From positions 1,082,154-1,146,153 of the forward strand of contig NW_003101671.1 in assembly GCF_000003855.2 (NCBI RefSeq): 64,000 nt of DNA. Direction: 5' to 3'. This document shows positions 13,216 through 26,264 of this stretch, piece after piece. Each line of letters starts with the position of its first letter. The stretch's first letter is position 1. Source of the DNA: Blastomyces gilchristii SLH14081 (taxonomy: Eukaryota > Ascomycota > Eurotiomycetes > Onygenales > Ajellomycetaceae). The translations under genes and the position numbers were made by a program. Below the pieces are notes generated by a model. It was not told the origin of the DNA. It saw only the letters and a program-made list of their open reading frames with translations, and searched no databases.

Positions 13216-14769
13216 TGTTCTAAAACAGCTTACAGCACTATACATGCTTCTCTGATTAGAACTGATATTGATATCTTCACTTTCTCTACACTGAATAAAC
13301 TGTGGTATATAGCAGCTTAGACTGATAAACTTCTTCAGACTCTTATTAAAGCAGTATATCAAGAAGTATCTCAATTTCTCTCAGAACTATGTATAAGAAC
13401 TGATATCTCAGAATGTTCAATTAATGATAATAACACTCTACAATTCTGCAAATGATACTGAGTCTCTCACTTCAAACTCTTACACACTCAGATAATGCAA
13501 GAGATGCATGATATATATATAATCAGTTATCTGAGCTGTGAATAACTGTATAGAATGATCTTCTGAGAATTCTACTGATCTGAGATATTAAATAGTATCA
13601 GATACTTTATTTAAAACTGCAATCAATATTCTTCTATTATCTTATAAAAGAACTGTAGAAAAGATCTACTGAAATTACTCAATATCTTTAATAGAATCTG
13701 ACAAGATATAGCAATTAACTTCACTATTGATTTATTCAAGAGTAAAGATTATAGAAACATTCTGATTATCATTAACTAACTAAGTAAGAATGTAATATTA
13801 AAATCTTGCAATAAGATGAATACTAAATAAGTCATTAAAGTCTTCTTACAGAGTTCATTCTATCAGATACATGAGTTACTGAGATTAATAGTATTGAATT
13901 AAGACTGTCAATTCATGAGTACTCTCTGAACAAGACTCTGTCAAGTTCTCATGATTATATATTATCTGTTAACTGTCTATCACTCTGAGACTGATGATGC
14001 ATCAGAACAGATAATTCAGATTATAAAGAATTATCTTCATAAGTTCTATAATCACTTATAAGATGATTAGCATGACCTGTTTCTACACACAGAGATCACT
14101 ATTAATAAATGAGATATTATTTTAACAGATATAAGCCTGTTCTTTCTTACACATAGTTATTATATGAAAGTGTTAAATCTTCTAGAGATTACACAGTTCA
14201 CACTGAACCTCTGTAGTTCATTTCAGATCATTGATAATATAGTAATAAAACTCTGAGATATCTGTAATTGAGCAGAGATCTTCATAGCAACTGTAAATCA
14301 AGATTAAGAGAATTAAATCAATGTTCACTAAGATCTTATTAAATAATATAAGATAGAAGATCTGATATGATTGAATCTTAAGAATATACAAATCACATAT
14401 TCATCTTATACACTAGATTATCACTATATCAGATATAAAGTGATAGAAGTTCTAGATAGTTATAACTACTGTCTTGATATATTATCAGAGATTTATAATG
14501 TATTTCATACAAGCTTGCTTTATTATACTATCACTGATTTATTCTCTTCTCAGCTGACTTCTGACTGACAGTCAACAGATATTATAGAAGAAGATAATGA
14601 GCTTGAGTAAGAGATTGAGAATATTCTTGATAAGAGATTTCATAACTGTAGTCAGTAATATCTTATAAAATAGATCAGCTATAATTAACTGACCTGAACT
14701 CTGAGTTCTGTATTATCTGAAACAGTGATTCTTGACTGATGAGAACTGCTTCTGAAAGAAGAGAGTTAA
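13216..14769 (+). pseudogene. Gypsy G0, 3' part of pol (RNase H to integrase and chromodomain-like end), degraded
   Basis: This is a plus-strand Ty3/Gypsy remnant, homologous in the opposite direction to 15416-16960 of Gypsy G1. The readable integrase C-terminus at 14371-14568 contains YNVFHTSLLYYTITDLF, which fits the conserved NPVFHVSLL-type motif before the chromodomain in fungal Gypsy elements. Sequence at about 14580-14700 (EEDNELE then EIENILDKR) fits a degraded chromodomain. The 5' part of the element is off the window because LINE A interrupts it at 13215/13216. Many stops. Confidence 0.75.
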
Positions 14770-15101
14770 TGTAACAGACTGCATCTGATCAATTATATAG
14801 ACTATTTCATTACACTTCATAGATTCTTTCATTTCACTCTTGAATATATACACTCTGATTCTCAGTCATACTTGATCATCAATTCTCGGCCGCTACAAAC
14901 GCGTGTAACATACACTTCAATTCTCAGCTATTCTCAATCACTGATTCTCAGCCACTACAAACATGCATATATTCTTTCACCCCGAAGCTTCACTGTGTAC
15001 ACTATCACATATGCATATAAATATTCATCTCAATCACTGATTTTTATACTTTCTCTTTCTTTTCTTCTCTAACATTTTTATCTTTGTTAAATAAGACCTA
15101 T
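14770..15101 (+). repeat. Gypsy G0 3' LTR, main part
   Basis: It starts TGTAACAGACTGC after a purine-rich tract (GAAAGAAGAGAG, 14755-14766, probable polypurine primer). It matches the inverse of the G1 and G2 LTRs. The LTR is cut at 15101 by Gypsy G1, and its last 38 bases lie at 28257-28294. Together they give about 370 bp. Confidence 0.85.
15097..15101. repeat. Target-site duplication of Gypsy G1, left copy (CCTAT)
   Basis: CCTAT is repeated exactly at 28252-28256, directly outside both ends of G1. Five base pairs is the usual size for Gypsy elements, and the joined flanks rebuild the G0 LTR. Confidence 0.88.
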
Positions 15102-15415
15102 TGTAAGAGGCCCACGCTGAATAGATCGGTATAATATTGATAGGTCTTATATAACAAAGAGAAAAACATTAGAGAAGGAAAGAAAGAGAAAGTGCAAGAA
15201 TCAGCAATTGAAGTGGATATTTATATGTGTATGTGATGGTGTACGCGGTGGTGCTTCGGGGTGGAAGAATATATGCGTGTTTGTAGCGGCTGAGGATCAG
15301 TGATCGGAACATACATGTTCATGGCAGCTGAGGATCAGTGATCGGGAATGGAGTGGTAGGAATCTATGAAGTGTATGAAATAGTCTATATGATTGATTGA
15401 GCGCAGCCTGTCACA
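15102..15415 (-). repeat. Gypsy G1 3' LTR
   Basis: 314 bp, ending in TG and CA. The polypurine tract precedes it on the minus strand: the complement at 15416-15432 reads AAAAGAGGGGACTAA. It differs from the partner LTR at 27938-28251 mainly by C/T and G/A changes. Confidence 0.85.
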
Positions 15416-18214
15416 TTAGTCCCCTCTTTTCAGAAGCAGTTCTCATCAGTCAAGAACTGCTGTTTCAGATAATGCAGAACTCAGAGTTTAGGTCAGTTAA
15501 TCATAGCTGACTCATTTCACAAGATATTGTTAACTGTGACTGTGTGATCTCTCATTGAGAATATCTTCAATCTCTCACTCAAGCTCATTATCTTCTTCTA
15601 TAATCCCTGGCAGTTGTCAGTTGAAAGTTAGTTGAGAAGAGAATGAGTCAGTGACAGTGTAATGAAGCAAGCTTGTATGAAAGATATTATGAATTTCTGA
15701 TAATATGTCAAGATAGTAGTTGTAGCTATCTAGAACTTCTATCACTTTATACTTAACATAATGATCATCTAGTGTATAAGATGAATGTATGATTTATATA
15801 TTCTTAAGATTCAATCATACTAGATCTTCTATCTTATATTGTTCAGCAGAGTCTCAGTAAATATTGATTTAATTCTCTTAATCTTGTTTCACAGTTATCA
15901 TGAAGACCTCTGCTTAATCACAGACATCTCAGAGTTTTATTACTATATTATCAGTGATCTGAATCAGACTGCAGAGGTCTGATATAAACTGTATAGTCTC
16001 TAGAAGATTCAACACCTTCATGTAATAATCATATATAAGAAAGAACAGGCTTACATCTGTTAAAACAGCATCTCATTCATTGATAGCAATCTCTGTGTGT
16101 AGAAGCAGATTATGTCAATCATCTTATAAGTGATTATAGAACTTACAGAGATAGTTCTTTACAGTCTGAATTATTCATTCTGATGCATTATCAGTCTCAG
16201 AGTGATAGACAGTTAACAGACAGTGTATAATCTTGAGAACTTGACAGATTCTTGTTCAGAGAGTACTTACAAATTGATAATCTCAATCTGATACTATAGA
16301 TCTCAGTACTTTATATATCTGATAGAACAGGCTTCTTAGAAAAGCTTCAGTGACTTATTCAGTATTCATCTTATCACAGAGTTTTAATATAATATTCTTG
16401 CTCAATCAGTTTATAATGATCAGAATGTTTCTACAGTTCTTACTCTTAGAGAGATTAATAGTAAAGTTAATTATCATATCTTATCAGATTCTATCAGAGA
16501 TATTAAGCAGTTTCAGCAGATCTTTTCTACAGTTCTTTCACAAAATGATGAAGAAACAATAATTACAGTTTCAGACAAAATATCTGATGCTGTTTAATAT
16601 CTCAGATCAGTAGAACTTTCAGAAGATTATTCAATATAGTTATTTATAACCTGAATAATCAGTTATATATAAATCATGTATCTCTTGCATTATCTGAGTG
16701 TGTAAGAGTTCAGAGTAGAGAACTCAACATCACTTATAGAACTGTAGAGTATTATTATCATTAATTAAGTATTCTGAGATGTCAGTTCTTATACATAGTT
16801 CTGGAAGAAATCAGAGTGCTTCTTGATATACTACTTCAGTGAGTGCTTAAAGAAGTTCATCAGTTTGAGCTGTTATATATTATAATTCATTCAGTGTAGA
16901 TTCAGAAGAAGTTGAGATATCAGTGTTAATATCAGTATCAGTTTGAAGAGGGAATATTCTAATTGAAGAAGTATATATAGTGTTATGAGTTGTTTCATCT
17001 TGATCAACTAGTATCTTCAGATTCAAGAGCTGATGCTCTCAGTTCATTCAGTGAGTATCTGTTACATCAGATGATATATCTTACTCTCATTATAAGAGAG
17101 CATCTGTCATTGAGTTCTGACTGTTAGAATGATAGTGTATTATAAAATAAAAGCAGCTTAAGAACTCAGATTATTATATCTATCATTCAGTGAGTTTATA
17201 GATAGTTATGAAGTATTTGAGATTCTTATAATCTATGACTATCTCAAATTCAGAGATACTTCAGAGTTCAGAGTCTCATTCTTTTAAACAGTGTATAATT
17301 GTAAGAAGTTCCTTATCATAGATCTCATAATTGTATTCAGTGAGACTCAGTTTCTTAGATATGAAGACATATGATTGTAGAACATCTTTATCATCATATT
17401 ACAATATCACTCTCTCTATCACATAGTCAGAGAAATCAGCTTCAATAACTGTCTCATGATCAGAATTGAATGTTATCAGCAGAGAGGTATTAATGAACAT
17501 CTTCTTCATCTGTATAAATGCAGCTTCAGTGTCTGCTGATCATTGACATACTGCATCTTTCTTAGTGAGTTCTGTAAGTGATCTCATGATATCTAAGAAG
17601 TTTTGTATAAATTACTGATAGAAGTTAGTAAATCTGATGAAGCTTTATACATCTTTCACAGTGTATAGAATCTCTCATTCAAGAATAGCAGAGATCTTCT
17701 CAGAATTCATTCAGATTCTCTTATCAGCTTCTATGATGAAACTTAAGTATTTAGTACTCTTGACTTTGAAATCACACTTGTCAATATCAATTAATAGTCT
17801 CACTTCTTATAGTCATTGTAATACTCTTTACACATACTCTTGATATTTCTTTCTGAATTCATCAATGAAGATGAGAATGTCATCTAGATAAGTAGATACA
17901 AATTCATCAAGAAAGTCTCAGAGTGCTCAGTTAATATACTTCTGAAATGTACTGAGAGCATTGATCAGTTCAAAGAATATGACTACTCATTCAAAGAGAT
18001 TATATCATGTTTGAAATGCTGTAAGTCACTCATCTTCTTCAGTGATGCAAATCTTATGAAATGCAGTGATAATATCTAACTTTGTAAATTATTGAGCTTG
18101 TTCAATGTGAGATAGAGTTTCATTAATAAGAGATAAAGAATAACAGTCTTTCTTTATTAATCTGTTCAATTCTTGATAATTCACACAGAACTGAAGTTCT
18201 TCACCTGATTTCTT
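15416..18214 (-). pseudogene. Gypsy G1 pol, reverse transcriptase to chromodomain, degraded
   Basis: Reading the complement from the right, the reverse transcriptase shows FTKLDI and AFHKICI near 18000-18080. YLDDILIF lies at about 17868-17891, still with both aspartates. A degraded RNase H end lies near 17040 (ADALSS, compare the family's DALSR). The integrase follows at about 16700-15750. The piece at 16562-16350 that looks open on the plus strand is only an antisense shadow. The frame is broken by many stops. Confidence 0.75.
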
Positions 18215-21200
18215 TATTATTATTATTATTATTCTTCAATTATAGATGTATGCAGTCAGAGACTATGACATCTACCTGAGAACTTTAGTTCTCAGGGTTT
18301 TTTCTATGTCTGTAAAGTTAACTAGTGTACATTCATCAATTTCAGATATGCAAAATCAGAAAATTCCAGCCCAGAATACAAAAACTGTTTACAAATTGCA
18401 GTGTTTTAACATCTTTTGATACTTTGAAACCATTTGACAATATCATGACAAAAGAAAAGAGAGAAAGAACACAGTCTCAAAGATAGACACATTAAATAGA
18501 TAGATAGAAAGAAATTGAAAGAAAAAGATACAGAAAAAGATAAAGTAAAGAGAGACTATAACAAAACAAATTATTAAAAGAGAGTGTATAGCTGTTTTAA
18601 CAGACTATATCTGATTGATTTCCTCCTCTTCATATTCAGATAATTCTGAATTTAGCCATTTTCTTGTAGCTGCTTGAGTTTCTGATAGAAAGTCTATTAA
18701 GTATTTAATTCCTGTCTCAGTTGAGAATAAGAATCTCATATTTAATTGATTTAGATCATACTTCTCTTTCAATCTGGCTCTGAGACTATTGTATAATGCA
18801 CAGTGCATTATAATATGCTCAGGATTCTCATTTGTATTGCAGAATGAGCATTCTATTGAGTCAAATCTATCATCAAATCTTTGTATATAAGATTTGAAAT
18901 AGCCATGTCCTAGTTTCAGCTGTATTATAGATGAGAATATTTTCTTTTTATATTTAATTGAACAAGATTTCCACTTGGGTTTTGTTTCAAATCTTGAATA
19001 ATGTATACTCTTCTTTTATTTCTGCCAGCTTTCATTTCACTTGTCTAAACAAGATTCTTTTATTTTTCTCTTTATAAAAGACTAGGACATAATTTTTTGA
19101 ATAGATCTGCTTAATTCTGCACTCTTTTTTGCAGCTAAATCAGTCAATTCATTGCCATGAATATTCATATGAGCAGGAACTCAGTGCAGATGTATTATCA
19201 GCTTTGATATTCTTCTCTTTCAAATTTTCAAAACAGAGTTTAAGATTAGTTCAAGATTTATTTGATCATTATGAATCTGACTATTTCTAAGTCTTTTTAA
19301 AGCAGCTTGACTATCAGAGAATATTCATATCTCTTTCAAACTATTTCCTCTTTTATAAGATTTTATTTCTATGAGTTTCAAAGCTTTCACTATTACAAAT
19401 AGTTCAGCATCAAAGACTTCAGATTCATAGCCTAGATTTCAGAAATCTGAGATAAAATTAATATTATCTTCAGTATAAGCAATGTCTGTGTCTAATCTAT
19501 TCAGGTTCTCATTTTTTGAGTCATCTGAGTAAATCAGAATAGAGTCTTTTATATTGATTGTAGAAATTCTCTTCAAATACTGTTCATATTCTTTCTCTTT
19601 TGATAGTTCACTTATTTGTAAGTCTATAAGAGATTCAAGCTTTTTTCTCCAGAGAGATAACTTCTCATGATCAACTTTTTCAACATTTAAAGAAGAAAAT
19701 TGATTTTTAATCAGAGAGCATAGTCTGTACAGTTGTGAAGGCATTTTCTTTGAAGAATTATTTTCATTTCAATCAAGAAATCTATTTCAATTCAGTTCAT
19801 TTCCAGAGTTAATTGATGAAAATGAAGAAGAGACTCTTTCTCTGATTATATGATTTGAGCTCATCTTTACAACTCTCAGAGCATAGTTCATACAGGCCTT
19901 TTCAAATCTAATAGCAGGAGAAGGAATTGAAGCTTCAATTTTCATTGCTTATAGAAGATGATTTAAATGCTCTCAGAATTCTCTCAAGGCTCTGTTTGCA
20001 GACTTGAAAGAGTTCAGTGAAATTCCCTTGATTATTTCATCAAACTTGAACTTCATAATCAGCTACTGATGTAATACAGGCTATATAAAACTGTCTCATA
20101 GCCTGGAAGAATAGACCCCTCTCTGTATTTGATAGTCTGATTATGTTATTCAATAGCCTTTCTGCCTTGACAGTTCTTTGTTGAATGTCATATTTAAAGT
20201 TCAACTTGAAGTTTAACCATACTTCTAATCATTTGACATTTACACTGGGTTTAATCTCACTATTTAAAAGAGTTAGAGATAGTTCTTTCTCATTAAATCT
20301 AGAAAAGAAATGAATTAACTCAGTTTTATTCATATCAAATTGAATTTGATTGATATCTGCTCTAACAAAGATTTTCTTTGCAGCTTCTTCAATTACTTTC
20401 AAATTCTCTTTGATAGTTTTTGAGCTGTAGACTAGATCAATATCATTCACATAACTCAGAGATTGCACTATTCTCATATTTCTATTTTTGAATAGATATG
20501 CAGTGTATATTGCAAATAACATGAGTGAGATTGAAGACCCCTGTGATACTTCTATTTTTATCTCAGTCTTGTCTTATTTCATTCCATCAAAGAAGAGTTA
20601 TATAATTCTTTTAGATATAAAACAGTTAACTCATTTTATTAGAGAAAGTGGCAGTTTTAATATCTTCAATGTCTGAATTAACTTTGACTTTGAAACATGA
20701 TCAAATGCTTCTTTTATATCAATAAAAACTGCAGTTGAGACCAGACCCTCATGCTTTGCTATTTGAATATCATGAACAACTGAGAGAACAGTGTCAATTG
20801 CAGAACACTGTTTTCTATCTCTCATTTATTCACTGAATAAAAGAGAATCATCTATAGAGCTTATAAAAGATAGTTAAGTAGCTATTATCTTTTCTAAAAC
20901 CTTTCCTAGGCAGTTCAATAGAGATATTACTCTATATGACTTAGGAATTGAAGTTTTTCTATTAGGTTTTGCAAGAATCACTCCAGTGGCTTCTCTTCAG
21001 TATTCAGAATGATATTCATTTTTCAAGAGATTGAAAAAGAGCTCAAAATATTCATTCTTTAAGTAGGAATATGTATTTTGAATAATCAAGTGATTAATTG
21101 AATCAGGATCTGCAGCAGTTTTAACAGAACTTGAGAAGATAGCTGACTCTAATTCATCTTGTGTAAGATCAGGCCATTCCCAGTCATTTTCATCAATGTA

Positions 21201-21885
21201 GTTGAGAAGTGATATATTCTCTTCCTCTGAATCTGAATCTGAATCTGGTGAGTTCTGAAAGAGAATTCTCATGAAAGCTTGACATTTTTTCTCAAAAGAG
21301 TTTACTGTATATAATTCATTCTGAAACTCATATTCTAGAGCTGGAAGTTTTGCTACACTTCTTGTTTTAGTATAGTTAAAAGCTTTAAAAACTTCCTTTT
21401 CTTATGCTTCTTCAAGAAATTTATTTCAGCAGTCTGTTTTAGCTCTTTTAATATCTGAAAAATATTCATTTCTGACAGCTTTGAACTCTTCATCAGATAT
21501 TATATCATTCTTTCAATCTCTTCTAGCAGTAGCTAATTCTTTTCTTTTAGATGAGATATTCTCATTTCATCAAGATTTTGAATACTCAGAAGATTTTCTT
21601 TTTGAAATATTATCTCTAACACTTGTTAGAATAATAGATGTAATAAGCTTCACTCTATTCTCAAGCATTTCATTTGAGATATCTTGACCAGAATTTCAAT
21701 ATAGCTCATTCTGTCTTTCAGATTTTAATAGTTTTATACTTTCTTCAACTGGTTTTCAATCAGCTTTTTCAAAGTTATACTGATTAGAGAGAAGAGGATT
21801 TTCACTCATTTATTTTTCACTCAGTTCAATATCAAATTGAATAATCTCATGACCTGATCCTGATGTGTCATTTGAATCAATATCT
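18215..21885 (-). mobile_element. LINE C, 5'-truncated copy, left arm of a head-to-head pair
   Basis: This is a minus-strand LINE with its 3' tail (TTA repeats, about 18215-18234) at the left, directly against Gypsy G1 sequence. Reading leftward from 21885 it holds ORF2 from the end of the endonuclease through RT and RNase H to the terminal stop at 18605-18607. Open pieces at 19744-19439, 20522-20229 and 21272-20997 match LINE D, one of them (20522-20229) identically over 97 residues. It is cut at 21885, where it meets LINE D head to head. Confidence 0.85.
18605..21885 (-). pseudogene. LINE C ORF2 (partial endonuclease, RT, RNase H), degraded
   Basis: The RT core shows YVNDIDLVYSS near 20440-20460, the same D-to-N damage as LINE B. 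The RNase H region retains the SDDSKNENLNR stretch near 19500-19530. The C-terminal finger CSFCNTNENPEY then H lies near 18800-18845. Stops at former tryptophan codons break the frame. The endonuclease N-terminal part is absent, so this copy could not have been active after insertion. Confidence 0.8.
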
Positions 21886-21949
21886 TCTCTCTCTCCTTTA
21901 GTAGGAATATATACAAAAACAACAAAAAAGTTTAAAAAACTCCTTCAAA

Positions 21950-24900
21950 AATCACAATTTATTCAAAAATAATTGTGAATAGAAAACTCAAATGGCATTT
22001 TATTCATATCTTCAAATTGCATTTGAATAAAAAAGTTTAATTTTGTACTGCTTCAGGAGCTGAATTTTGATGCTGAGTAAAAAATATGTCATTTCTCATT
22101 CAAGCTACTACTGCTTTTTATCTCAAAAGTCTGAGATAAAGTCAAGAGTAGTGATTTATGAAGCCAGAGATCAAGATATCAATTTAATCTAAGATTTGAT
22201 ATCATGTCTGACTCTGATATTTTGGTGAGTGATATTATAGATAAAGAAAATGAGTTTGATACTATACAGCTTATAAATATCTATAATGAAAAGTCATTGA
22301 AAAAAAAAAACAATATCTGAACAATTAATAGAGGATTTCTGAACATAACTTCATCAAGAAACTCTATAATTGCAGAAGATTTCAATACACATCATCTCTG
22401 ATAAAATTCAGAATGCAAGAGAGCAGTAAGAGCTGATAATCTGATTGAATGAATCTTTGAGCATTCAATAGATTTAGTTAATAAGTCTGATCAACAAACA
22501 TTCTTTAGAAAAGGCATGAAACAGAAGTCTATTATAGATCTAACTTTCATGTCACAAAATCTAATGAACAGAAGACTTGTAAACTGATTTATTGATTCAA
22601 ATGACACATCAGGATCAGGTCATGAGATTATTCAATTTGATATTGAACTGAGTGAAAAATAAATGAGTGAAAATCCTCTTCTCTCTAATCAGTATAACTT
22701 TGAAAAAGCTGATTGAAAAGCAGTTGAAGAAAGTATAAAACTATTAAAATCTGAAAGACAGAATGAGCTATATTGAAATTCTGGTCAAGATATCTCAAAT
22801 GAAATGCTTGAGAATAGAGTGAAGCTTATTACATCTATTATTCTAACAAGTGTTAGAGATAATATTTCAAAAAGAAAATCTTCTGAGTATTCAAAATCTT
22901 GATGAAATGAGAATATCTCATCTAAAAGAAAAGAATTAGCTACTGCTAGAAGAGATTGAAAGAATGATATAATATCTGATGAAGAGTTCAAAGCTGTCAG
23001 AAATGAATATTTTTCAGATATTAAAAGAGCTAAAACAGACTGCTGAAATAAATTTCTTGAAGAAGCATAAGAAAAGGAAGTTTTTAAAGCTTTTAACTAT
23101 ACTAAAACAAGAAGTGTAGCAAAACTTTCCAGCTCTAGAATATGAGTTTCAGAATGAATTATATACAGTAAACTCTTTTGAGAAAAAATGTCAAGCTTTC
23201 ATGAGAATTCTCTTTCAGAACTCACCAGATTCAGATTCAGATTCAGAGGAAGAGAATATATCACTTCTCAACTACATTGATGAAATGACTGGGAATGGCC
23301 TGATCTTACACAAGGATGAATTAGAGTCAGCTATCTTCTCAAGTTCTGTTAAACTGCTGCAGATCTGATTCAATTAATCACTTGATTATTCANNNNNNNN
23401 NNNNNNNNNNNNNNNNNNNNNNNNNNNNNNNNNNNNNNNNNNNNNNNNNNNNNNNNNNNNNNNNNNNNNNNNNNNNNNNNNNNNNNNNNNNNNNNNNNNN
23501 NNNNNNNNNNNNNNNNNNNNNNNNNNNNNNNNNNNNNNNNNNNNNNNNNNNNNNNNNNNNNNNNNNNNNNNNNNNNNNNNNNNNNNNNNNNNNNNNNNNN
23601 NNNNNNNNNNNNNNNNNNNNNNNNNNNNNNNNNNNNNNNNNNNNNNNNNNNNNNNNNNNNNNNNNNNNNNNNNNNNNNNNNNNNNNNNNCAGTTGTTCAT
23701 GATATTCAAATAGCAAAGCATGAGGGTCTGGTCTCAACTGCAGTTTTTATTGATATAAAAGAAGCATTTGATCATGTTTCAAAGTCAAAGTTAATTCAGA
23801 CATTGAAGATATTAAAACTGCCACTTTCTCTAATAAAATGAGTTAACTGTTTTATATCTAAAAGAATTATATAACTCTTCTTTGATGGAATGAAATAAGA
23901 CAAGACTGAGATAAAAATAGAAGTATCACAGGGGTCTTCAATCTCACTCATGTTATTTGCAATATACACTGCATATCTATTCAAAAATAGAAATATGAGA
24001 ATAGTGCAATCTCTGAGTTATGTGAATGATATTGATCTAGTCTACAGCTCAAAAACTATCAAAGAGAATTTGAAAGTAATTGAAGAAGCTGCAAAGAAAA
24101 TCTTTGTTAGAGCAGATATCAATCAAATTCAATTTGATATGAATAAAACTGAGTTAATTCATTTCTTTTCTAGATTTAATGAGAAAGAACTATCTCTAAC
24201 TCTTTTAAATAGTGAGATTAAACCCAGTGTAAATGTCAAATGATTAGAAGTATGGTTAAACTTCAAGTTGAACTTTAAATATGACATTCAACAAAGAACT
24301 GTCAAGGCAGAAAGGCTATTGAATAACATAATCAGACTATCAAATACAGAGAGGGGTCTATTCTTCCAGGCTATGAGACAGTTTTATATAGCCTGTATTA
24401 CATCAGTAGCTGATTATGAAGTTCAAGTTTGATGAAATAATCAAGGGAATTTCACTGAACTCTTTCAAAGTCTGCAAAACAGAGCCTTGAGAAGAATTCT
24501 GAGAGCATTTAAATCATCTTCTATTAAAGCAATGAAAATTGAAGCTTCAATTCCTTCTCCTGCTATTAGATTTGAAAAGGCCTGTATGAACTATGCTCTG
24601 AGAGTTATAAAGATGAGCTCAAATCATATAATCAGAGAAAGAGTCTCTTCTTCATTTTCATCAATTAACTCTGAAAATGAACTGGATTGAAATAGATTTC
24701 TTGATTGAAATGAAAATGATTCTTCAAAGAAAATGCCTTCTCAACTTTACAGACTATGCTCTCTGATTAAAAATCAATTTTCTTCTTTAAATGTTGAAAA
24801 AGTGAATCATGAGAAGTTATCTCTCTGAAGAGAAAAGCTTTAATCTCTTATAAACTTACAAATAAGTGAACTATTAAAAGAGAAAGAATATGAACAGCAT

Positions 24901-25872
24901 TTGAAGAGAATTTCTACAATTAATATAAAAGACTCTATTCTGATTTACTCAGATGACTCAAAAAATGAGAACCTGAATAGATTAGACACAGACATTGCTT
25001 ATACTGAAGATAATATCAATTTTATCTCAGATTTCTGAAATCTAGGCTATGAATCTGAAGTCTTTGATGCTGAACTATTTGTAATAGTGAAAGCTTTGAA
25101 ACTCATAGAAATAAAATCTTATAAAAGAGGAAATAGTTTGAAAGAGATATGAATATTCTCTGATAGTCAAGCTGCTTTAAAAAGACTTAGAAATAGTCAG
25201 ATTCATAATGATCAAATAAATCTTGAACTAATCTTAAACTCTGTTTTGAAAATTTGAAAGAGAAGAATATCAAAGCTGATAATACATCTGCACTGAGTTC
25301 CTGCTCATATGAATATTCATGGCAATGAATTGACTGATTTAGCTGCAAAAAAGAGTGCAGAATTAAGCAGATCTATTCAAAAAATTATGTCCTAGTCTTT
25401 TATAAAGAGAAAAATAAAAGAATCTTGTTTAGACAAGTGAAATGAAAGCTGGCAGAAATAAAAGAAGAGTATACATTATTCAAGATTTGAAACAAAACCC
25501 AAGTGAAAATCTTGTTTAATTAAATGTAAAAAGAAAATATTCTCATCTATAATACAGCTGAAACTAGGACATGACTATTTCAAATCTTATATACAAAGAT
25601 TTGATGATAGATTTGACTCAATAGAATGCTCATTCTGTAATACAAATGAGAATCCTGAGTATATTGTAATGCACTGTGCATTATACAATAGTCTCAGAGC
25701 CAGATTGAAAGAGAAGTATGATCTAAATCAATTAAATATGAGATTCTTATTCTCAACTGAGACAGGAATTAAATACTTAATAGACTTTCTATCAGAAACT
25801 CAAGCAGCTACAAGAAAATGGCTAAATTCAGAATTATCTGAATATGAAGAGGAGGAAATCAATCAGATATAG
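21950..25872 (+). pseudogene. LINE D ORF2 (endonuclease, RT, RNase H), degraded and gapped
   Basis: The endonuclease part shows GDFNAHH damaged to EDFNTHH near 22375-22395, and SGSGHEIIQFDIEL near 22610-22650, the conserved SDH-type end of the domain. RT continues across the N run, with YVND near 24018-24030. RNase H and the C-terminal finger follow, ending with the TAG at 25870-25872. Single-base deletions and insertions at about 23285-23360, next to the gap, break the frame in addition to the usual TGA stops. Confidence 0.8.
23393..23689. other. Assembly gap (297 N) inside LINE D
   Basis: Unknown bases. The matching interval in LINE C (20783-21078) is 296 bp, so the gap length is realistic and the missing sequence is very likely RT-coding LINE sequence. 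Bases just left of the gap carry single-base indels relative to LINE C, suggesting low-quality contig-end sequence. Confidence 0.95.
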
Positions 25873-26264
25873 TCTGTTGAAACAGCTATACACTCTCTTT
25901 TAATAATTTGTTTTGTTATAGTCTCTCTTTACTTTATCTTTTTCTTTATCTGTTCCTTTCAATTTCTTTCTATCTATCTATTTAATGTGTCTATCTTTGA
26001 GACTGTGTTCTTTTTCTCTTTTCCTTTGTCATGATATTGTCAAATGGTTTCAAAGTATCAAAAGATGTTAAAACACTGCAATTTGTAAACAGTTTTTGTA
26101 TTCTGAGCTGGAATTTTCTGATTTTGCATATCTGAAATTGATGAATGTATAATAGTTAACTTTACAGACATAGGAAAAACCCTGAGAACTAAAAGTTCTC
26201 AGATAGATGTCATAGTCTCTGACTGTATACATCTATAATTGAAGAATAATAATAATAATAATAA

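Larger units (their letters stand above)
21886..26264 (+). mobile_element. LINE D, 5'-truncated copy, right arm of a head-to-head pair
   Basis: This is a plus-strand LINE starting just before ORF2 (equivalent to about 4735 of LINE B) and running to an AAT-repeat tail at about 26244-26264, directly against Gypsy G1 sequence. From about 22610 onward it is a near-perfect inverted copy of LINE C. It contains the 297-base N run. Because LINE D has private changes compared with C (for example at 24800-24900), the two are separate sequences and not one sequence assembled twice. Confidence 0.85.

Noticed and set aside
21481..21687. Plus-strand open frame, also found inverted at 22991-22785
   Set aside because: It is the antisense of LINE ORF2 in both places; identity reflects the inverted LINE repeat, not a gene.
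23382..23737. Open frames of about 106-115 codons on both strands
   Set aside because: They consist of the N run and a few flanking codons.
18215..26264. Twin priming as the cause of the inverted LINE pair
   Set aside because: Twin priming inverts only a 5' segment; here both arms carry their own 3' UTR and AAT tail.
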